DNA of 64,000 bases from Chitinophaga filiformis (GCF_023100805.1 NZ_CP095855.1:6055001-6119000), one strand, 5' to 3'; counted from the stretch's first letter, positions 17,180 to 26,955 are shown. The notes: generated by a model from the letters alone, not told the origin. Translations and numbers: made by a program.

Positions 17180-19768
17180 ATGCAAAGAATTCTCTGGCTT
17201 TTCGCCTTGCTAACTTTCTCCGTTCAACTATCCGCGCAGCAGAAGCCCGGAGGTTTTGCCGGAGGTAAACCACCCAGCATAGGCCGCCTCTATGGAAAAA
17301 TACTCGACAACGAGGGAAAGCCCATGCCTTATACCTCGGTGATCGTATTCCAGAACCGTTTCGACTCCGCCACGAAGACCAAAAAAGATGTGTTGATAAA
17401 GGGGGTTATTACCCAGAATAATGGTGAATTCAACCTGGAGGAACTGCCTATCATGGGCCCCCTTGTCCTGAAGATCTCTGCCACGGGCTTCAAGCCTTAT
17501 TCCCAGGTAGTGTCCTTCATGACAAAGAAACCGGCTCCGGGCACCATGCCGTCTTTCGATAAAGACCTCGGCAACATCAAACTGACCAGCGATATCAGTC
17601 AGCTGCAGGGCGTAACGGTGACCGGCACCAAGCCGCTCATGAAAGTGGATATGGATAAAAAGGTGTTCAATGTCGAAAAGAGTATTTCCAGCGCCGGTGG
17701 TACCGCCACGGATGTGATGAAAAACGTGCCTTCTGTTAATGTCGACATCGATGGTAACATGACCATGCGCAATGCGACCCCTCAGTTGTACATTGACGGC
17801 CGTCCTACTACGCTCACCCTCGACCAGATCCCTGCTGACGCTATTGAAAGCGTGGAGGTAATGACAGCTCCCAGCGCCAAATACGACGCTTCCGGGGGCG
17901 GCGCAGGTATTGTGAACATCGTACTGAAAAAGAACCGTAAAACGGGCTATAACGGAAATCTCCGTGCAGGCGTGGACAAACGTGGCGGCTTCAACGGCGG
18001 CGCTGATTTTAACCTGCGTCAGGGCAAGCTGAACCTGACTGCCAGTGGTATGATCAACCAGATGCGCGACCGTACGACCGGTAAAACAGACCGTTATGAC
18101 ATTTCCAGCGATCCGGATATCCATACCCTGCAGGAAAATACGTCTAAAAGCAATGGCGGGTTTATGTTCGGTCGCCTGGGAGCTGATTATTTCGCTACCA
18201 ACCGTACCACCTTATCTGTTTCCGGTATCAGGGTACATGGTAGTTTCAAACCTTCCAGCATCCTCGATATCAATACAGACACACTATTCAGCGGCGCTCC
18301 CACAACGGCGTTCAGCCGCAGGGTAACAGCCGGCAAACGTGTGTTCAACGGAACCGGTTTAGTGTTGGGCATGAAACATCTCTTTCCTCATGAAGGAGAA
18401 GAACTGACAGTGGATGCGAACTACTTCGGTGGCAGCGCTACCAATAGTTCCGATTATAATACAGACTTCTACAATATCAAAGGCGGTGCAGTCAGCAGCA
18501 ACAAACTGGAAAAGATCTCCGGCAATGGTAAGATGCGAAATATTACAGCTCAGACAGACTATGTAAAGCCAATCGGCGCCAAAGGCAAGCTGGAGGCTGG
18601 TCTGAGGGCCAACTTCCGTCATATCGAAAACGCCAACTATAACTACCTGTTCAACGAAACCAGCGATGAATACGATCTCACATCCGGTAATACGAGCAAT
18701 TACAAGAACAATGAGAGCGTATATGCTGCCTATGTAACGTTCAGCAACAGCATTCATAATTTCAGCTATAAACTGGGGTTACGCGGTGAAAGTTCAAAAT
18801 ACACAGGGGAACTGATCCAGACGGGACAAAAATTCAGTAACAGCTATCCGACCAGCCTGTTCCCTACCATTTTCCTGAGCCAGAAATTCAAACATGACCA
18901 GGAAGTACAGCTGAGCGCTACCCGCCGTATCAACCGTCCGAACTTCTTCCAGCTGATACCTTTTGCAGACTCTACCGACAAGTTGAATATTACAAAAGGT
19001 AACCCGGGCCTGGTACCGGAGTTCACACAGTCACTGGAACTGTCTTACCTGAAAACGTTCAAGGGTAACCACACTTTCCTGGGGTCCGTATACTATAAAT
19101 ACACTGACAACACCATTACCAGTTATATAGACCGCCAGACAGACCCGACCACGGGCAATACCGCGCTGATCAACACCTTCATCAATGCGAAGGGCAGTTA
19201 TACTACCGGTGCGGAGATCACGGTGCAGAACTACTTTACGAAGTGGTGGGACATGTCGACCAACATCAACATGTACAATTCAAAAGTAGACGCCGGCCAG
19301 ACGGCGGTAGCCAATCAGAAAGCATTGTGGAGCGTATTCGGTAAGCTGAACAGTAACTTTAAGCTGCCAGCCGCTATGGAACTGCAACTGACTGCCACCT
19401 ATCAGTCAAAGACCAACCTGCCGATCAATACCAACAATGGTTTCGGTGGTGGTCCTCCCGGAATGGAAGCACAGAGCTCCTCACAGGGTTATATACGTTC
19501 TTTCTATGGTATAGACCTGGCGCTGAAGAAGAGCTTCCTGAAGAGCAAGGCGCTAAGTGCTACAATTGCGGTCAGCGACATCTTCCGCAGCCGGAAAACG
19601 GATCAGTATTCATACAGTGCTTATTTCACCCAGAATTATACCCGCTTAAGGAACCCGCAAATGATCAAGCTGAACATTGCTTATCGCTTCGGGAAAATAG
19701 ACGCCTCCCTCTTCAAACGTAAGAGTTCGGGCGCCGGCAACCAGGGCATGATGGATGGTATGCAATAA
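17180..19768 (+). CDS. TonB-dependent-receptor-like outer-membrane beta-barrel protein
   Basis: About 862 residues. The signal peptide MQRILWLFALLTFSVQLSAQ is cleaner when translation starts at 17180 than at the ATG three codons before. Then come a carboxypeptidase-regulatory-like beta domain (GRLYGKILDNEGKPMPYTSV), a plug domain (TDVMKNVPSVNVDIDGNMTM, later AIESVEVMTAPSAKYD and GIVNIVLKKN) and a long barrel of outer_membrane_beta-barrel family 3 type, ending in aromatic strands (LNIAYRFGKID). Such proteins import or sense substrates at the outer membrane, but no SusD partner is adjacent, so the substrate is unknown. A two-component system sits directly upstream and a strong terminator downstream. 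Confidence 0.9.
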   Translation: MQRILWLFALLTFSVQLSAQQKPGGFAGGKPPSIGRLYGKILDNEGKPMPYTSVIVFQNRFDSATKTKKDVLIKGVITQNNGEFNLEELPIMGPLVLKISATGFKPYSQVVSFMTKKPAPGTMPSFDKDLGNIKLTSDISQLQGVTVTGTKPLMKVDMDKKVFNVEKSISSAGGTATDVMKNVPSVNVDIDGNMTMRNATPQLYIDGRPTTLTLDQIPADAIESVEVMTAPSAKYDASGGGAGIVNIVLKKNRKTGYNGNLRAGVDKRGGFNGGADFNLRQGKLNLTASGMINQMRDRTTGKTDRYDISSDPDIHTLQENTSKSNGGFMFGRLGADYFATNRTTLSVSGIRVHGSFKPSSILDINTDTLFSGAPTTAFSRRVTAGKRVFNGTGLVLGMKHLFPHEGEELTVDANYFGGSATNSSDYNTDFYNIKGGAVSSNKLEKISGNGKMRNITAQTDYVKPIGAKGKLEAGLRANFRHIENANYNYLFNETSDEYDLTSGNTSNYKNNESVYAAYVTFSNSIHNFSYKLGLRGESSKYTGELIQTGQKFSNSYPTSLFPTIFLSQKFKHDQEVQLSATRRINRPNFFQLIPFADSTDKLNITKGNPGLVPEFTQSLELSYLKTFKGNHTFLGSVYYKYTDNTITSYIDRQTDPTTGNTALINTFINAKGSYTTGAEITVQNYFTKWWDMSTNINMYNSKVDAGQTAVANQKALWSVFGKLNSNFKLPAAMELQLTATYQSKTNLPINTNNGFGGGPPGMEAQSSSQGYIRSFYGIDLALKKSFLKSKALSATIAVSDIFRSRKTDQYSYSAYFTQNYTRLRNPQMIKLNIAYRFGKIDASLFKRKSSGAGNQGMMDGMQ

Positions 19769-19788
19769 TATCATATACAGGAACAACA

Positions 19789-19830
19789 AAACAAAGAACG
19801 AATGGTCAGACAGCCATTCGTTCTTTGTTT
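19789..19830 (+). terminator. Strong terminator after the outer-membrane receptor gene
   Basis: AAACAAAGAACGAATGG and CCATTCGTTCTTTGTTT make a perfect 17-bp stem with an 8-nt loop. The stem ends in TTTGTTTT and could work in both directions, for the convergent gene ending at 19860 as well. Confidence 0.9.
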
Positions 19831-19859
19831 TATGACAATATTCTTCAGGGGAAAATCCC

Positions 19860-20261
19860 TCAGGCATTCATGAAGTCGAGATCAAAGTAATATTCCCTGC
19901 AATCGGCAGGATTCAGGTAGATAGAGATCTGCTGATGCCTTTCCAGCAGGAAGTTGACCGTCACCCGGTCTTTATAAATGTAGGGACTGAGTAATTCAAT
20001 ATGCGTGTTGTTGTCGGCCTGGTAGGCGCAGGATAGATAACATATCTCCCGTTCCCTTACATGGTCGGTCTGGTGGCCAATGAGGCCATCCAGCATGCGC
20101 ACTTCGAGGCTGTCGGTATTATCTGCTTCCTCATAGTAATTGGATGTAAAAACAGTAAAATCGGCAGCGTTCACCGTTATTCTGTTCCCGGTCATTTTCA
20201 GACGGGCATTGGGGTCTTGTCGCGTCGGGGGAAAGAGCAGTCCAATGAGTCGTTTCAGCAT
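19860..20261 (-). CDS. Hypothetical protein of 133 residues
   Basis: Not recognised. It is a cytoplasmic-looking protein beginning MLKRLIGLLFPP, rich in beta-type stretches (GNRITVNAADFTVFTSNYYEE, in parts) and with a C-terminal YYFDLDFMNA. No signal peptide, membrane helix or known motif is apparent. Base composition matches its neighbours, and the frame is long relative to chance. It is convergent with the receptor gene and downstream of the Dabb protein gene on the same strand, separated by a hairpin. Confidence 0.65.
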   Translation of the reverse strand: MLKRLIGLLFPPTRQDPNARLKMTGNRITVNAADFTVFTSNYYEEADNTDSLEVRMLDGLIGHQTDHVREREICYLSCAYQADNNTHIELLSPYIYKDRVTVNFLLERHQQISIYLNPADCREYYFDLDFMNA

Positions 20262-20336
20262 AATAAATCACTTTAATGATGACGATCAGGCTGGCATTGG
20301 TTTCAGCTATTATAAAAGATCCTGGCTGGTATTAAT

Positions 20337-20361
20337 GCCAGTCCGCCGATAGCGGACTGGC
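20337..20361 (-). terminator. Hairpin between the Dabb gene and the hypothetical gene
   Basis: GCCAGTCCGC-CGATA-GCGGACTGGC is a perfect 10-bp stem 27 nt after the stop of the minus-strand Dabb gene. It has no long T run, so termination efficiency is uncertain. Confidence 0.55.
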
Positions 20362-20387
20362 TGTTGTTCCAAATATACAAAGTATCA

Positions 20388-20807
20388 TCAAATATCCTCG
20401 GAATCGTATACGATCACTTTTTTCCAAAGGGAAGAACATTCTTCTATAAACTTCAGGTGAGCAGGATCTGTCTGATAGATGTCCTGATCAGCTTTGTTTT
20501 TAAAGAACAGCAACCAGGACACCTGATAAGACCGGTCTATTACATCGCGATTGGTGGTAGAAGGCGTACCGATATGGTGCTGTTTGATAGTTTTAGCCCC
20601 TTTTGCCAGCTTTTGCAATCCGGCAATCAATTTGGCTTTGTCTTCCTGGCTATCCGGATTATGCAGCCAGAAATAAACGTGGTGCACGAATACTTTTTCT
20701 GCCGGTGGCATTGCCATGGCGGCTCCGCCGGTCATCGTAGCTACGCCTGCCACCGCGGCTGTTTTACCTGCTGCGGAAAGGAACTGTCGTCTGGTTTGTT
20801 TCGACAT
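20388..20807 (-). CDS. Dabb (stress-responsive alpha-beta barrel) protein with a Tat-type signal peptide
   Basis: 139 residues from the ATG at 20807. The N-terminus SKQTRRQFLSAAGKTAAVAG has the twin-arginine motif and hydrophobic stretch, ending near AMA, so export in folded form is likely. The mature part (VFVHHVYFWLHNPDSQED, then KLIAGLQKLAKG and SYQVSWLLFFKN) is the ferredoxin-like Dabb fold, which dimerises and in other organisms is linked to stress or small-molecule chemistry. Tat export of a Dabb domain is common in Bacteroidota, but the role is unknown. An upstream ATG at 20864 would bury the signal. Confidence 0.85.
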   Translation of the reverse strand: MSKQTRRQFLSAAGKTAAVAGVATMTGGAAMAMPPAEKVFVHHVYFWLHNPDSQEDKAKLIAGLQKLAKGAKTIKQHHIGTPSTTNRDVIDRSYQVSWLLFFKNKADQDIYQTDPAHLKFIEECSSLWKKVIVYDSEDI

Positions 20808-21024
20808 CGGGTTATTTTTTATCAAGGAAAATAGGAAAAATATCCGGATATCCCACATTAGCATCCTATCTTCACCAAGGTGTGCCAGTTCAACTGGTTC
20901 GCTTTTTGTAATTCTATGATCAGGATCATACTAAGACACATACAGCTTTGAACCCCGGCCCTATTTATTCCTCACCGGCTGATTTGGTGGACCTATTGGC
21001 AACTACTTCGTTAAAAACAATTAT

Positions 21025-22221
21025 ATGGATACATTTGATATGAAGCCAGAGATTCTCTTTGTGAGTACTTACTCCCCCCGCAAATGCGGCATAGCCACTT
21101 TTACCGCCGATCTCACCAAAGAACTAACCCATCTGCTGAAGCAAGAGTTTGAGATCAGTATATGTGCATTGGATAAAAGGGCCAATACAGAAAACTATGC
21201 AGCACCCGTCTCGATGGTGATGGATGGCTGCCGGTTGAATTCCTGTATAGCGGGTGCGGAAGCGATCAATCAGAATCCTGCTGTGAAGATGGTTTGCGTC
21301 GAACATGAATTCGGGCTTTTCGGCGGAAATATGGGAGAGTATGTACTCGCCTTCCTTTCCTTACTGAGCAAGCCTTTTATCATCCGTTTCCATACTGTAT
21401 TACCTGATCCTGACAATGAAAGGCTGAAGCTGGTAAGAAGCATCTGCCTGCTGGCCGACAAAGTGATCGTAATGACCCAGCATTCACACAGACTACTCGT
21501 GGAAGACTATGATATTGAACCGGAGAAGCTGCTGATCATACCTCATGGTACGCATCCTATTCCTCCTGCCAACAGGGCAGAATTGAAAAACAGGTTCAAT
21601 CTGCAGAATAAAAAGATCCTGACCACCTTCGGACTGCTTAGTCCAAACAAGGGAATTGAGCTCGGCATCAAAGCAATGGTGAAGATAGCTGCGGAATTTC
21701 CGGAAGCAGTGTACGTCATACTGGGGAATACTCACCCCAATTTAGTAGAGAGTGAGGGAGAAACTTACCGGGAAAGTCTCGAGCGACTGATCGCGGAAAA
21801 TAATCTTACACAAAATGTAAAACTTGTCAATGAATTCATCCCGACAGATCAACTATTGAAGTATCTGTCTCTTACTGATATTTATCTTTTTACTTCAAAA
21901 GACCCCAACCAGGCTATGAGCGGTACGTTTATGTACGCGATGAGCGCCGGTTGTGCCATCATATCCAATGCCTTTGTGCTAGCCAATGAAATGCTGGACG
22001 AAGATACAGGCATCATTATTCAGTCGGGCGATGAAAATGCGCTTGCCGATAACGCCATCAATCTGCTGCGCAATGAACCGCTGAGACATGAAATGGGTAA
22101 AAAAGCATTCATGCGGACCAGGAACACCCTTTGGGGTACAGTTGCCCGCAAACATGCGATGCTGTTCTATGAACTGATGAGAAAACAATCTTCTACATAC
22201 AATAATATTGTAGCACTGTAA
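21025..22221 (+). CDS. Glycosyltransferase family 4 enzyme (GT-B)
   Basis: 398 residues with two Rossmann halves. The N-terminal half has STYSPRKCGIATFTADL and VCVEHEFGLFGGN; the C-terminal half has TFGLLSPNKGIELGIKA, VILGNTHPN and DIYLFTSKDPNQAMSGTFMY, the last holding the nucleotide-sugar binding Glu-like region in modified form (NQAMSGT in place of the usual E-x7-E). It transfers a sugar from a nucleotide donor in the cytoplasm. It begins a three-gene run with the alpha/alpha barrel protein and a second GT4, then a convergent GH130 gene, which together suggest building and breaking of one mannoside. Confidence 0.87.
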   Translation: MDTFDMKPEILFVSTYSPRKCGIATFTADLTKELTHLLKQEFEISICALDKRANTENYAAPVSMVMDGCRLNSCIAGAEAINQNPAVKMVCVEHEFGLFGGNMGEYVLAFLSLLSKPFIIRFHTVLPDPDNERLKLVRSICLLADKVIVMTQHSHRLLVEDYDIEPEKLLIIPHGTHPIPPANRAELKNRFNLQNKKILTTFGLLSPNKGIELGIKAMVKIAAEFPEAVYVILGNTHPNLVESEGETYRESLERLIAENNLTQNVKLVNEFIPTDQLLKYLSLTDIYLFTSKDPNQAMSGTFMYAMSAGCAIISNAFVLANEMLDEDTGIIIQSGDENALADNAINLLRNEPLRHEMGKKAFMRTRNTLWGTVARKHAMLFYELMRKQSSTYNNIVAL

Positions 22222-22255
22222 CCGGCATCGCCTATTGTTCACTAAAAAAAATAAT

Positions 22256-23350
22256 ATGCATCCGCATTTGCAGCCAACGAAAACCATTCAAAAAAAAGAA
22301 CCCGTAACCGGCAAAATAGCCTTACCGGCATTTAACCCTGATCACGTGTTGAATATGACTGACAGCACGGGCATGATACAACATGCCCTGCGCAATATGC
22401 CCAACAGGAAAGAAGGTTATTGTACTGACGATAATTCCCGGGCACTGTTACTCACTGTGCTGGCATGGAAACAGGTCAGACACCCCGAGATGCTGAAGCT
22501 GATGTCCGTTTACCTGAGCTTTATCCATTATATGCAAATGGAAGACGGTTATTTTCACAACTTCATGCATTATAACAAACAGATCGTGATAGACGGCGGC
22601 TCGGAAGATGCTTATGGCAGGACTATTATGGCCCTGGGTTACCTGGTAGCTGACGGGCCCTCGCCGCTGACCATCAAAACGGCGGAAGATATTTTCCTGA
22701 AGGCTGCGCCTCATATGGACAAGCTGATCTCCCTCAGGGGCATTGCCAATAGCCTGATCGGGTTATGTATGTTCATAGGCTCCCATCACCCGCAGGACGA
22801 GCACCTGAACAGGGCTACGCAGCTGGCGGATAAACTGGTACATGAATATCGCAGATACTCGGATAAGGACTGGCACTGGTTTGAGGAAGTGCTGACCTAC
22901 GACAATGCCATGATACCGCTGGCCCTCCTGCATGCTTACCAGATTGCACGGCAGGAAGAGTACCTGCATACGGCCCTGGAGGCTATCTGCTTCCTGGAAT
23001 CCAAAGTGTTTCGTGATGGGGTACTGTATCCTGTCGGTAATAATGGCTGGTGCAGTAAGGGTGGTACTACCGCCTTGTTTGATCAGCAGCCCCTGGACGT
23101 GATGGCCATGGTATTGTTCTATCAGCAGGCATTCCATATCACGGGCGATAAAAAATTCCTGGCCAGGGGTATACGCTCGTGGCAGTGGTTCATGGGTGAG
23201 AATGCCTTAGAGCAGCCCTTATATGATAAAGATACCGGTGGTTGTTCTGATGGTTTACACCCCGACAGGGTCAACGAAAACCAGGGCGCAGAAAGCACCA
23301 TCGCGTTCTGGATCGCTTATTTTGCCGTTTCTGAAATGTTAGACAGATAA
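22256..23350 (+). CDS. Alpha/alpha-barrel protein associated with GT4 enzymes
   Basis: 364 residues from the ATG at 22256 (a TTG seven codons earlier is less likely). It has the repeated helix pairs of an (alpha/alpha)6 toroid: GYCTDDNSRALLLTV, FHNFMHYN, GSEDAYGRTIMALGYL, SLRGIANSLIGL, HWFEEVLTYDNAMIPLALL and NQGAESTIAFWIAY. Acidic residues lie in the central groove, as in glycoside hydrolases or epimerases of that fold. Homologues are usually annotated only as glycosyltransferase-associated proteins. It starts 34 nt after one GT4 gene and its stop abuts the ATG of the next. Catalytic activity cannot be stated. Confidence 0.75.
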   Translation: MHPHLQPTKTIQKKEPVTGKIALPAFNPDHVLNMTDSTGMIQHALRNMPNRKEGYCTDDNSRALLLTVLAWKQVRHPEMLKLMSVYLSFIHYMQMEDGYFHNFMHYNKQIVIDGGSEDAYGRTIMALGYLVADGPSPLTIKTAEDIFLKAAPHMDKLISLRGIANSLIGLCMFIGSHHPQDEHLNRATQLADKLVHEYRRYSDKDWHWFEEVLTYDNAMIPLALLHAYQIARQEEYLHTALEAICFLESKVFRDGVLYPVGNNGWCSKGGTTALFDQQPLDVMAMVLFYQQAFHITGDKKFLARGIRSWQWFMGENALEQPLYDKDTGGCSDGLHPDRVNENQGAESTIAFWIAYFAVSEMLDR

Positions 23351-24361
23351 ATGAAAATAGCAGTTCTATCCCCTATCGTCTGGCGCACTCCTCCCCGCCA
23401 GTATGGCCCGTGGGAACAGGTGACCTCCGTACTTACTGAAGGTCTTGTAAAAAAAGGAATTGATGTAACACTTTTTGCCACGGGCGATTCTGTCACCCGT
23501 GCAAAATTGTCGTCCGTATGCGATCATCCCCTGGGAGAACAACCGGCTGACTTCAAGGTATGGGAATGCCTTCATATTTCAGCCCTGATGGAGAGAGCAG
23601 ATGAATTTGATCTCATACACAATCATTATGATTTTCTGCCCCTCACCTATTCCCGGCTGATCTCCACACCGATGCTGACCACTATTCACGGCTTCTCTTC
23701 GCCGGACATTATACCGGTGTATAAAAAGTACAACAATAGCGGTCATTATGTATCTATCAGCAACAGTGACCGGAGCGGTGAATTAAGGTATATTGCTACT
23801 GTATATAATGGCATTGATGAGTCCTTATTCTCTTTCCGGGAAGTACCGGAAGAATACCTGTTGAGTTTTGGCAGGATACATCCTGAAAAAGGCACACACC
23901 TGGCAATAACGATTGCACAGCAATTGAACATGCAGCTGGTCATCTGTGGCCTGATACAGGATGCCCGTTATTTTAAGGAGCAGGTGGAACCTTTTATTGA
24001 TGGCGACACTGTTATTTACAAAGGGAATGTAGGACCTGCAGAGCGTAACCAGCTGCTGGGCGGTGCAAAAGCATTACTGCATCCTGTAATGTTTGAAGAA
24101 CCCTTTGGATTGAGCATTGCAGAAGCGATGATGTGTGGTACGCCTGTCATTGCATTTAACAGGGGCGCTATGAAAGAGCTGATACTGGAAGGGAAGACCG
24201 GTTTCCTCGTCAATACAGTAGAAGAAGCTGTAGCTGCCGTAGCGGGTATAGAGAACATTCAACGGTATAGCTGTCACCGGCATGCAATGGCCAATTTCAG
24301 CCAGGAGCAAATGGTAACCCGTTATATCGAGGTATATAAAAGGATAGTCAGTACAGCCTGA
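23351..24361 (+). CDS. Glycosyltransferase family 4 enzyme (GT-B), second of the cluster
   Basis: 336 residues. The N-terminal half begins MKIAVLSPIVWRTPPRQYGP with the acceptor-side motif GPWEQV; DLIHNHYDFL and TTIHGFS follow. The C-terminal donor half has GRIHPEKGTHLAI and FEEPFGLSIAEAMMCGTPVIAF, the full E-x7-E motif missing in the first GT4. The ATG follows the stop of the previous gene with no spacing. Its 3' end forms a hairpin with the 3' end of the convergent GH130 gene. Acceptor and donor sugars are unknown, with mannose the best guess from neighbours. Confidence 0.9.
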   Translation: MKIAVLSPIVWRTPPRQYGPWEQVTSVLTEGLVKKGIDVTLFATGDSVTRAKLSSVCDHPLGEQPADFKVWECLHISALMERADEFDLIHNHYDFLPLTYSRLISTPMLTTIHGFSSPDIIPVYKKYNNSGHYVSISNSDRSGELRYIATVYNGIDESLFSFREVPEEYLLSFGRIHPEKGTHLAITIAQQLNMQLVICGLIQDARYFKEQVEPFIDGDTVIYKGNVGPAERNQLLGGAKALLHPVMFEEPFGLSIAEAMMCGTPVIAFNRGAMKELILEGKTGFLVNTVEEAVAAVAGIENIQRYSCHRHAMANFSQEQMVTRYIEVYKRIVSTA

Positions 24362-24368
24362 CTATCCT
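24341..24368. terminator. Bidirectional terminator containing both stop codons of convergent genes
   Basis: AGGATAGTCAG (24341-24351) and CTGACTATCCT (24358-24368) form a perfect 11-bp stem with a 6-nt loop. The TGA of the GT4 gene (24359-24361) and the TAG of the GH130 gene (24362-24364) are both in the right arm. CCTTTT follows on the plus strand and CTTTTA on the minus strand. Confidence 0.75.
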
Positions 24369-25804
24369 CCTTTTAATAAAGCTTTCAGTAATTTATCCAG
24401 CGGTACACTGGCAAATGATGATGCATAATCGGATACTGCATAAGGAATAAAGACCATCCCTTCATGGATCATGGCACCACAGGAATAGACCACATTCGGT
24501 ACATAACCATCCCGCTCATCTTCCTTAGGCATCAGCAAAGGATATTGCAGACGGCCCAGCTCCTTCGTAGGATCTTCCAGATCGAAGAGAGCGGCGCCCA
24601 GGCAATATTTACGCATAGGCCCTACGCCATGCGAAATGATCAGCCATCCCTTTTCAGTCAGCAAAGGTGAGCCGGCATTACCTATCTGCACAAACTCCCA
24701 CGGATATTTAGGCTGCTGCAGCAGGATAGGATTCTCCCATTCATAGAGATCGTCTGAGAACATGATATAATTGTTCACGCCATCTATTCTTGACAGCATG
24801 GCATATTTCCCGTTGATCTTTTTGGGAAAGAGTGCGAGGTTCTTATTCACTGCCCCTTTCCCGTATAAAGGAGACACCTCGAAATGCTGGAAGTCGCAGG
24901 TCTTGATCAGCTTAGGCAGGATGAACGAACCGTCATAAGCGGTGTAAGTCGCGTAGTAAGTGCAGGATCCCTCTTCCTCTACAAATTTCACAAAACGGGC
25001 GTCTTCTATACCATTCTTTTCTGTAAAGGTTACCGGGAAGATAACACGTTCTGACAAGCCTGTATAATCAGGGAAATGCAGCTCATAACTGGCGTCTACT
25101 AATTCAAGTACATGTTGCTTCATGTTCTGCTGGTCGGAAGGATCTTTAATGCCTCTCAGCAGGGTACGCAGTACGATATCTATTTCAGAGTAGGTGAATT
25201 CCCCGGTAAGCTGGTGCAATATGCCGACGTGGATGTCTTCCGGCAGGCGTAACTGGGACAATTGCTGGGCAAAATGTTCTTTATCATTCAGCTTTTCACC
25301 GGTCAGCTTTCCTTCTGTCAGGAACCGGGCGGGAGGTTCGAGGTGGATGTTACAATCCTTGTCCAGCACTCCTTCCCGGAATTCGATAGAAGAAATATGA
25401 CTTTCTCCCGTTGCTCTGAAGCTGACTATGACCCGCTTTTCCCCGGGCTTCAGGCCCGACTGGTCGGGTGCTTCCACCACAGAAGGATTAAAAAGAGCGG
25501 CGGCTTCCAGGGAGTATTCCATGGTAAAATAAGCTCCCAGTAAATGCTGCCTTTCTGTGGTCACTGTCATTCCATTGGGCACCAGGTGACTGATCCTGCT
25601 GTAGTGTCTCTCAAAGATCTCATTGATGTCTTTGTACCTGCAGGAAAATTCTTTCTTCACACTGCCTAGCACTTCACATACCGCATCCTCCGGCATTTCC
25701 ACCACTTTGTTGATGATTTGAAGAGAACGTTCGTTCCCTGAATTAAAAAAGCGTGGAATCACTCTCTTAAAATCGGGGGTAATCCTGATGTTTTTTCTCG
25801 TCAT
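24362..25804 (-). CDS. Glycoside hydrolase family 130 protein (beta-mannoside phosphorylase family)
   Basis: About 480 residues from the ATG at 25804 (MTRKNIRITPDFKRV); upstream ATG and TTG codons are less natural. Five-bladed propeller features: GIEDARFVKFVEE with the E-D-A-R catalytic strip, NKNLALFPKKINGKYAMLSR (phosphate and sugar contacts), IGNAGSPLLTEKGWLIISHG, and the C-terminal DGYVPNVVYSCGA and IPYAVSDYASSFA. An N-terminal extension of about 170 residues is typical of the longer GH130 subgroup. GH130 enzymes phosphorolyse or hydrolyse beta-1,2- or beta-1,4-mannosides. The specificity here is not determined. Confidence 0.85.
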   Translation of the reverse strand: MTRKNIRITPDFKRVIPRFFNSGNERSLQIINKVVEMPEDAVCEVLGSVKKEFSCRYKDINEIFERHYSRISHLVPNGMTVTTERQHLLGAYFTMEYSLEAAALFNPSVVEAPDQSGLKPGEKRVIVSFRATGESHISSIEFREGVLDKDCNIHLEPPARFLTEGKLTGEKLNDKEHFAQQLSQLRLPEDIHVGILHQLTGEFTYSEIDIVLRTLLRGIKDPSDQQNMKQHVLELVDASYELHFPDYTGLSERVIFPVTFTEKNGIEDARFVKFVEEEGSCTYYATYTAYDGSFILPKLIKTCDFQHFEVSPLYGKGAVNKNLALFPKKINGKYAMLSRIDGVNNYIMFSDDLYEWENPILLQQPKYPWEFVQIGNAGSPLLTEKGWLIISHGVGPMRKYCLGAALFDLEDPTKELGRLQYPLLMPKEDERDGYVPNVVYSCGAMIHEGMVFIPYAVSDYASSFASVPLDKLLKALLKGG

Positions 25805-26033
25805 GCTTAACATACGCAACAATCTACTGGGTTAAGAAATATATACCTATAAAGTTAACTCTTTTAATGTTAAGGATTTACGATCCACGTAGCGGCGTCA
25901 CCGTTTGGTGCTTTTATAGCGAATGGAGGGAGGCCGCAATATGAGCCTTTGAGCAAACAATATTTGAGCCAATGGAAAGGATAGCGGGCACATCTGACTG
26001 GAAATTCTTATCTTTAAACAGCTGAGGCACGTT

Positions 26034-26873
26034 ATGAAAGTCACTAAATTTCTCCTACGCCACTTTATTAACAGGGGTGAAATGTTTCATCTTGCCCGGG
26101 TGAAGATCTTTTCACGCGATGATATATCCCTGCATAACCATGACTTTGCAGAGATATTCTGGATTGAGCATGGCAGCGGTACCCATCTCATTAATGGGAA
26201 AAAAGTACCCCTGAACACCGGCGACCTGGTCATGATACGCGCAGAAGACCAGCATACATTTGCCTCCAACCGGCAGGGCATTACCATGATGAACCTGGCC
26301 TTTTCCCTGAAAACGGTGCAGTATTTCCGTAAAAGGTACTTTAGCGGAACGGACGATTTCTTCTGGAAAAAAGGCCCTCTTCCCTACCAGGCGGCCCTTG
26401 ACGTCAATATGCTCCGTAGTGTGACCCACCAGGCGGAAAAGATCTGGAAGCACCAATACTCCGCCATCCACCTGGACAGTTTCCTGCTGTTGCTTTTCAG
26501 GCTTTTGTTGCCTGATGAACAGCAACCTGATAATCAGGACATTCCGGCCTGGCTGAATAATGCTGTTCAGCAGTTCCCGGTCCAGTCAGACCTGTTCCGT
26601 CTTGGCGCCCGTGGTTTTGCCTCCATCTGCGGCCGTAATATTGATCATGTGAACCGGACCGTCAAAAAATGCTATAATAAGACCCTATCCTCGCTTGTAG
26701 CGGAATTACGTATGCAGTTTGCCGCCAGGCAACTGGCGGTGACCAATGCCCCTATTAAGAGCATCTGCCATGACTGCGGATTTAACAACCTGGGCCACTT
26801 CTACAAACAGTTCCAGACCATTTACAAGCAGACACCTTCCCAGTACCGCGATCAGCACCAGCGACTGGCCTAG
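26034..26873 (+). CDS. AraC-family regulator between the GH130 and GH47 genes
   Basis: 279 residues. The N-terminal cupin has ISLHNHDFAEIFWIEHGSGT, with KKVPLNTGDLVMIRAEDQHTF in the following strands. The C-terminal region carries the AraC HTH: ARGFASICGRNIDHVNRTVKK and PIKSICHDCGFNNLGHFYKQFQ, ending TPSQYRD. The N-terminal HTH is less canonical than usual. It is divergent from GH130 and 82 nt upstream of the GH47 gene in the same direction, so control of mannoside-use genes by a sugar effector is likely. Confidence 0.87.
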   Translation: MKVTKFLLRHFINRGEMFHLARVKIFSRDDISLHNHDFAEIFWIEHGSGTHLINGKKVPLNTGDLVMIRAEDQHTFASNRQGITMMNLAFSLKTVQYFRKRYFSGTDDFFWKKGPLPYQAALDVNMLRSVTHQAEKIWKHQYSAIHLDSFLLLLFRLLLPDEQQPDNQDIPAWLNNAVQQFPVQSDLFRLGARGFASICGRNIDHVNRTVKKCYNKTLSSLVAELRMQFAARQLAVTNAPIKSICHDCGFNNLGHFYKQFQTIYKQTPSQYRDQHQRLA

Positions 26874-26955
26874 ATCGTTATAACGTAAAAAATATATTTG
26901 TTAGCGCAATAGTATGAGCGCTTTATTAACTTCGCAGGTTATAATTTAGTATCCG

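Noticed and set aside
17228..18124. 298-codon open frame antisense to the outer-membrane receptor gene
   Set aside because: It is fully inside a well-supported gene, and its composition is that of an antisense shadow.
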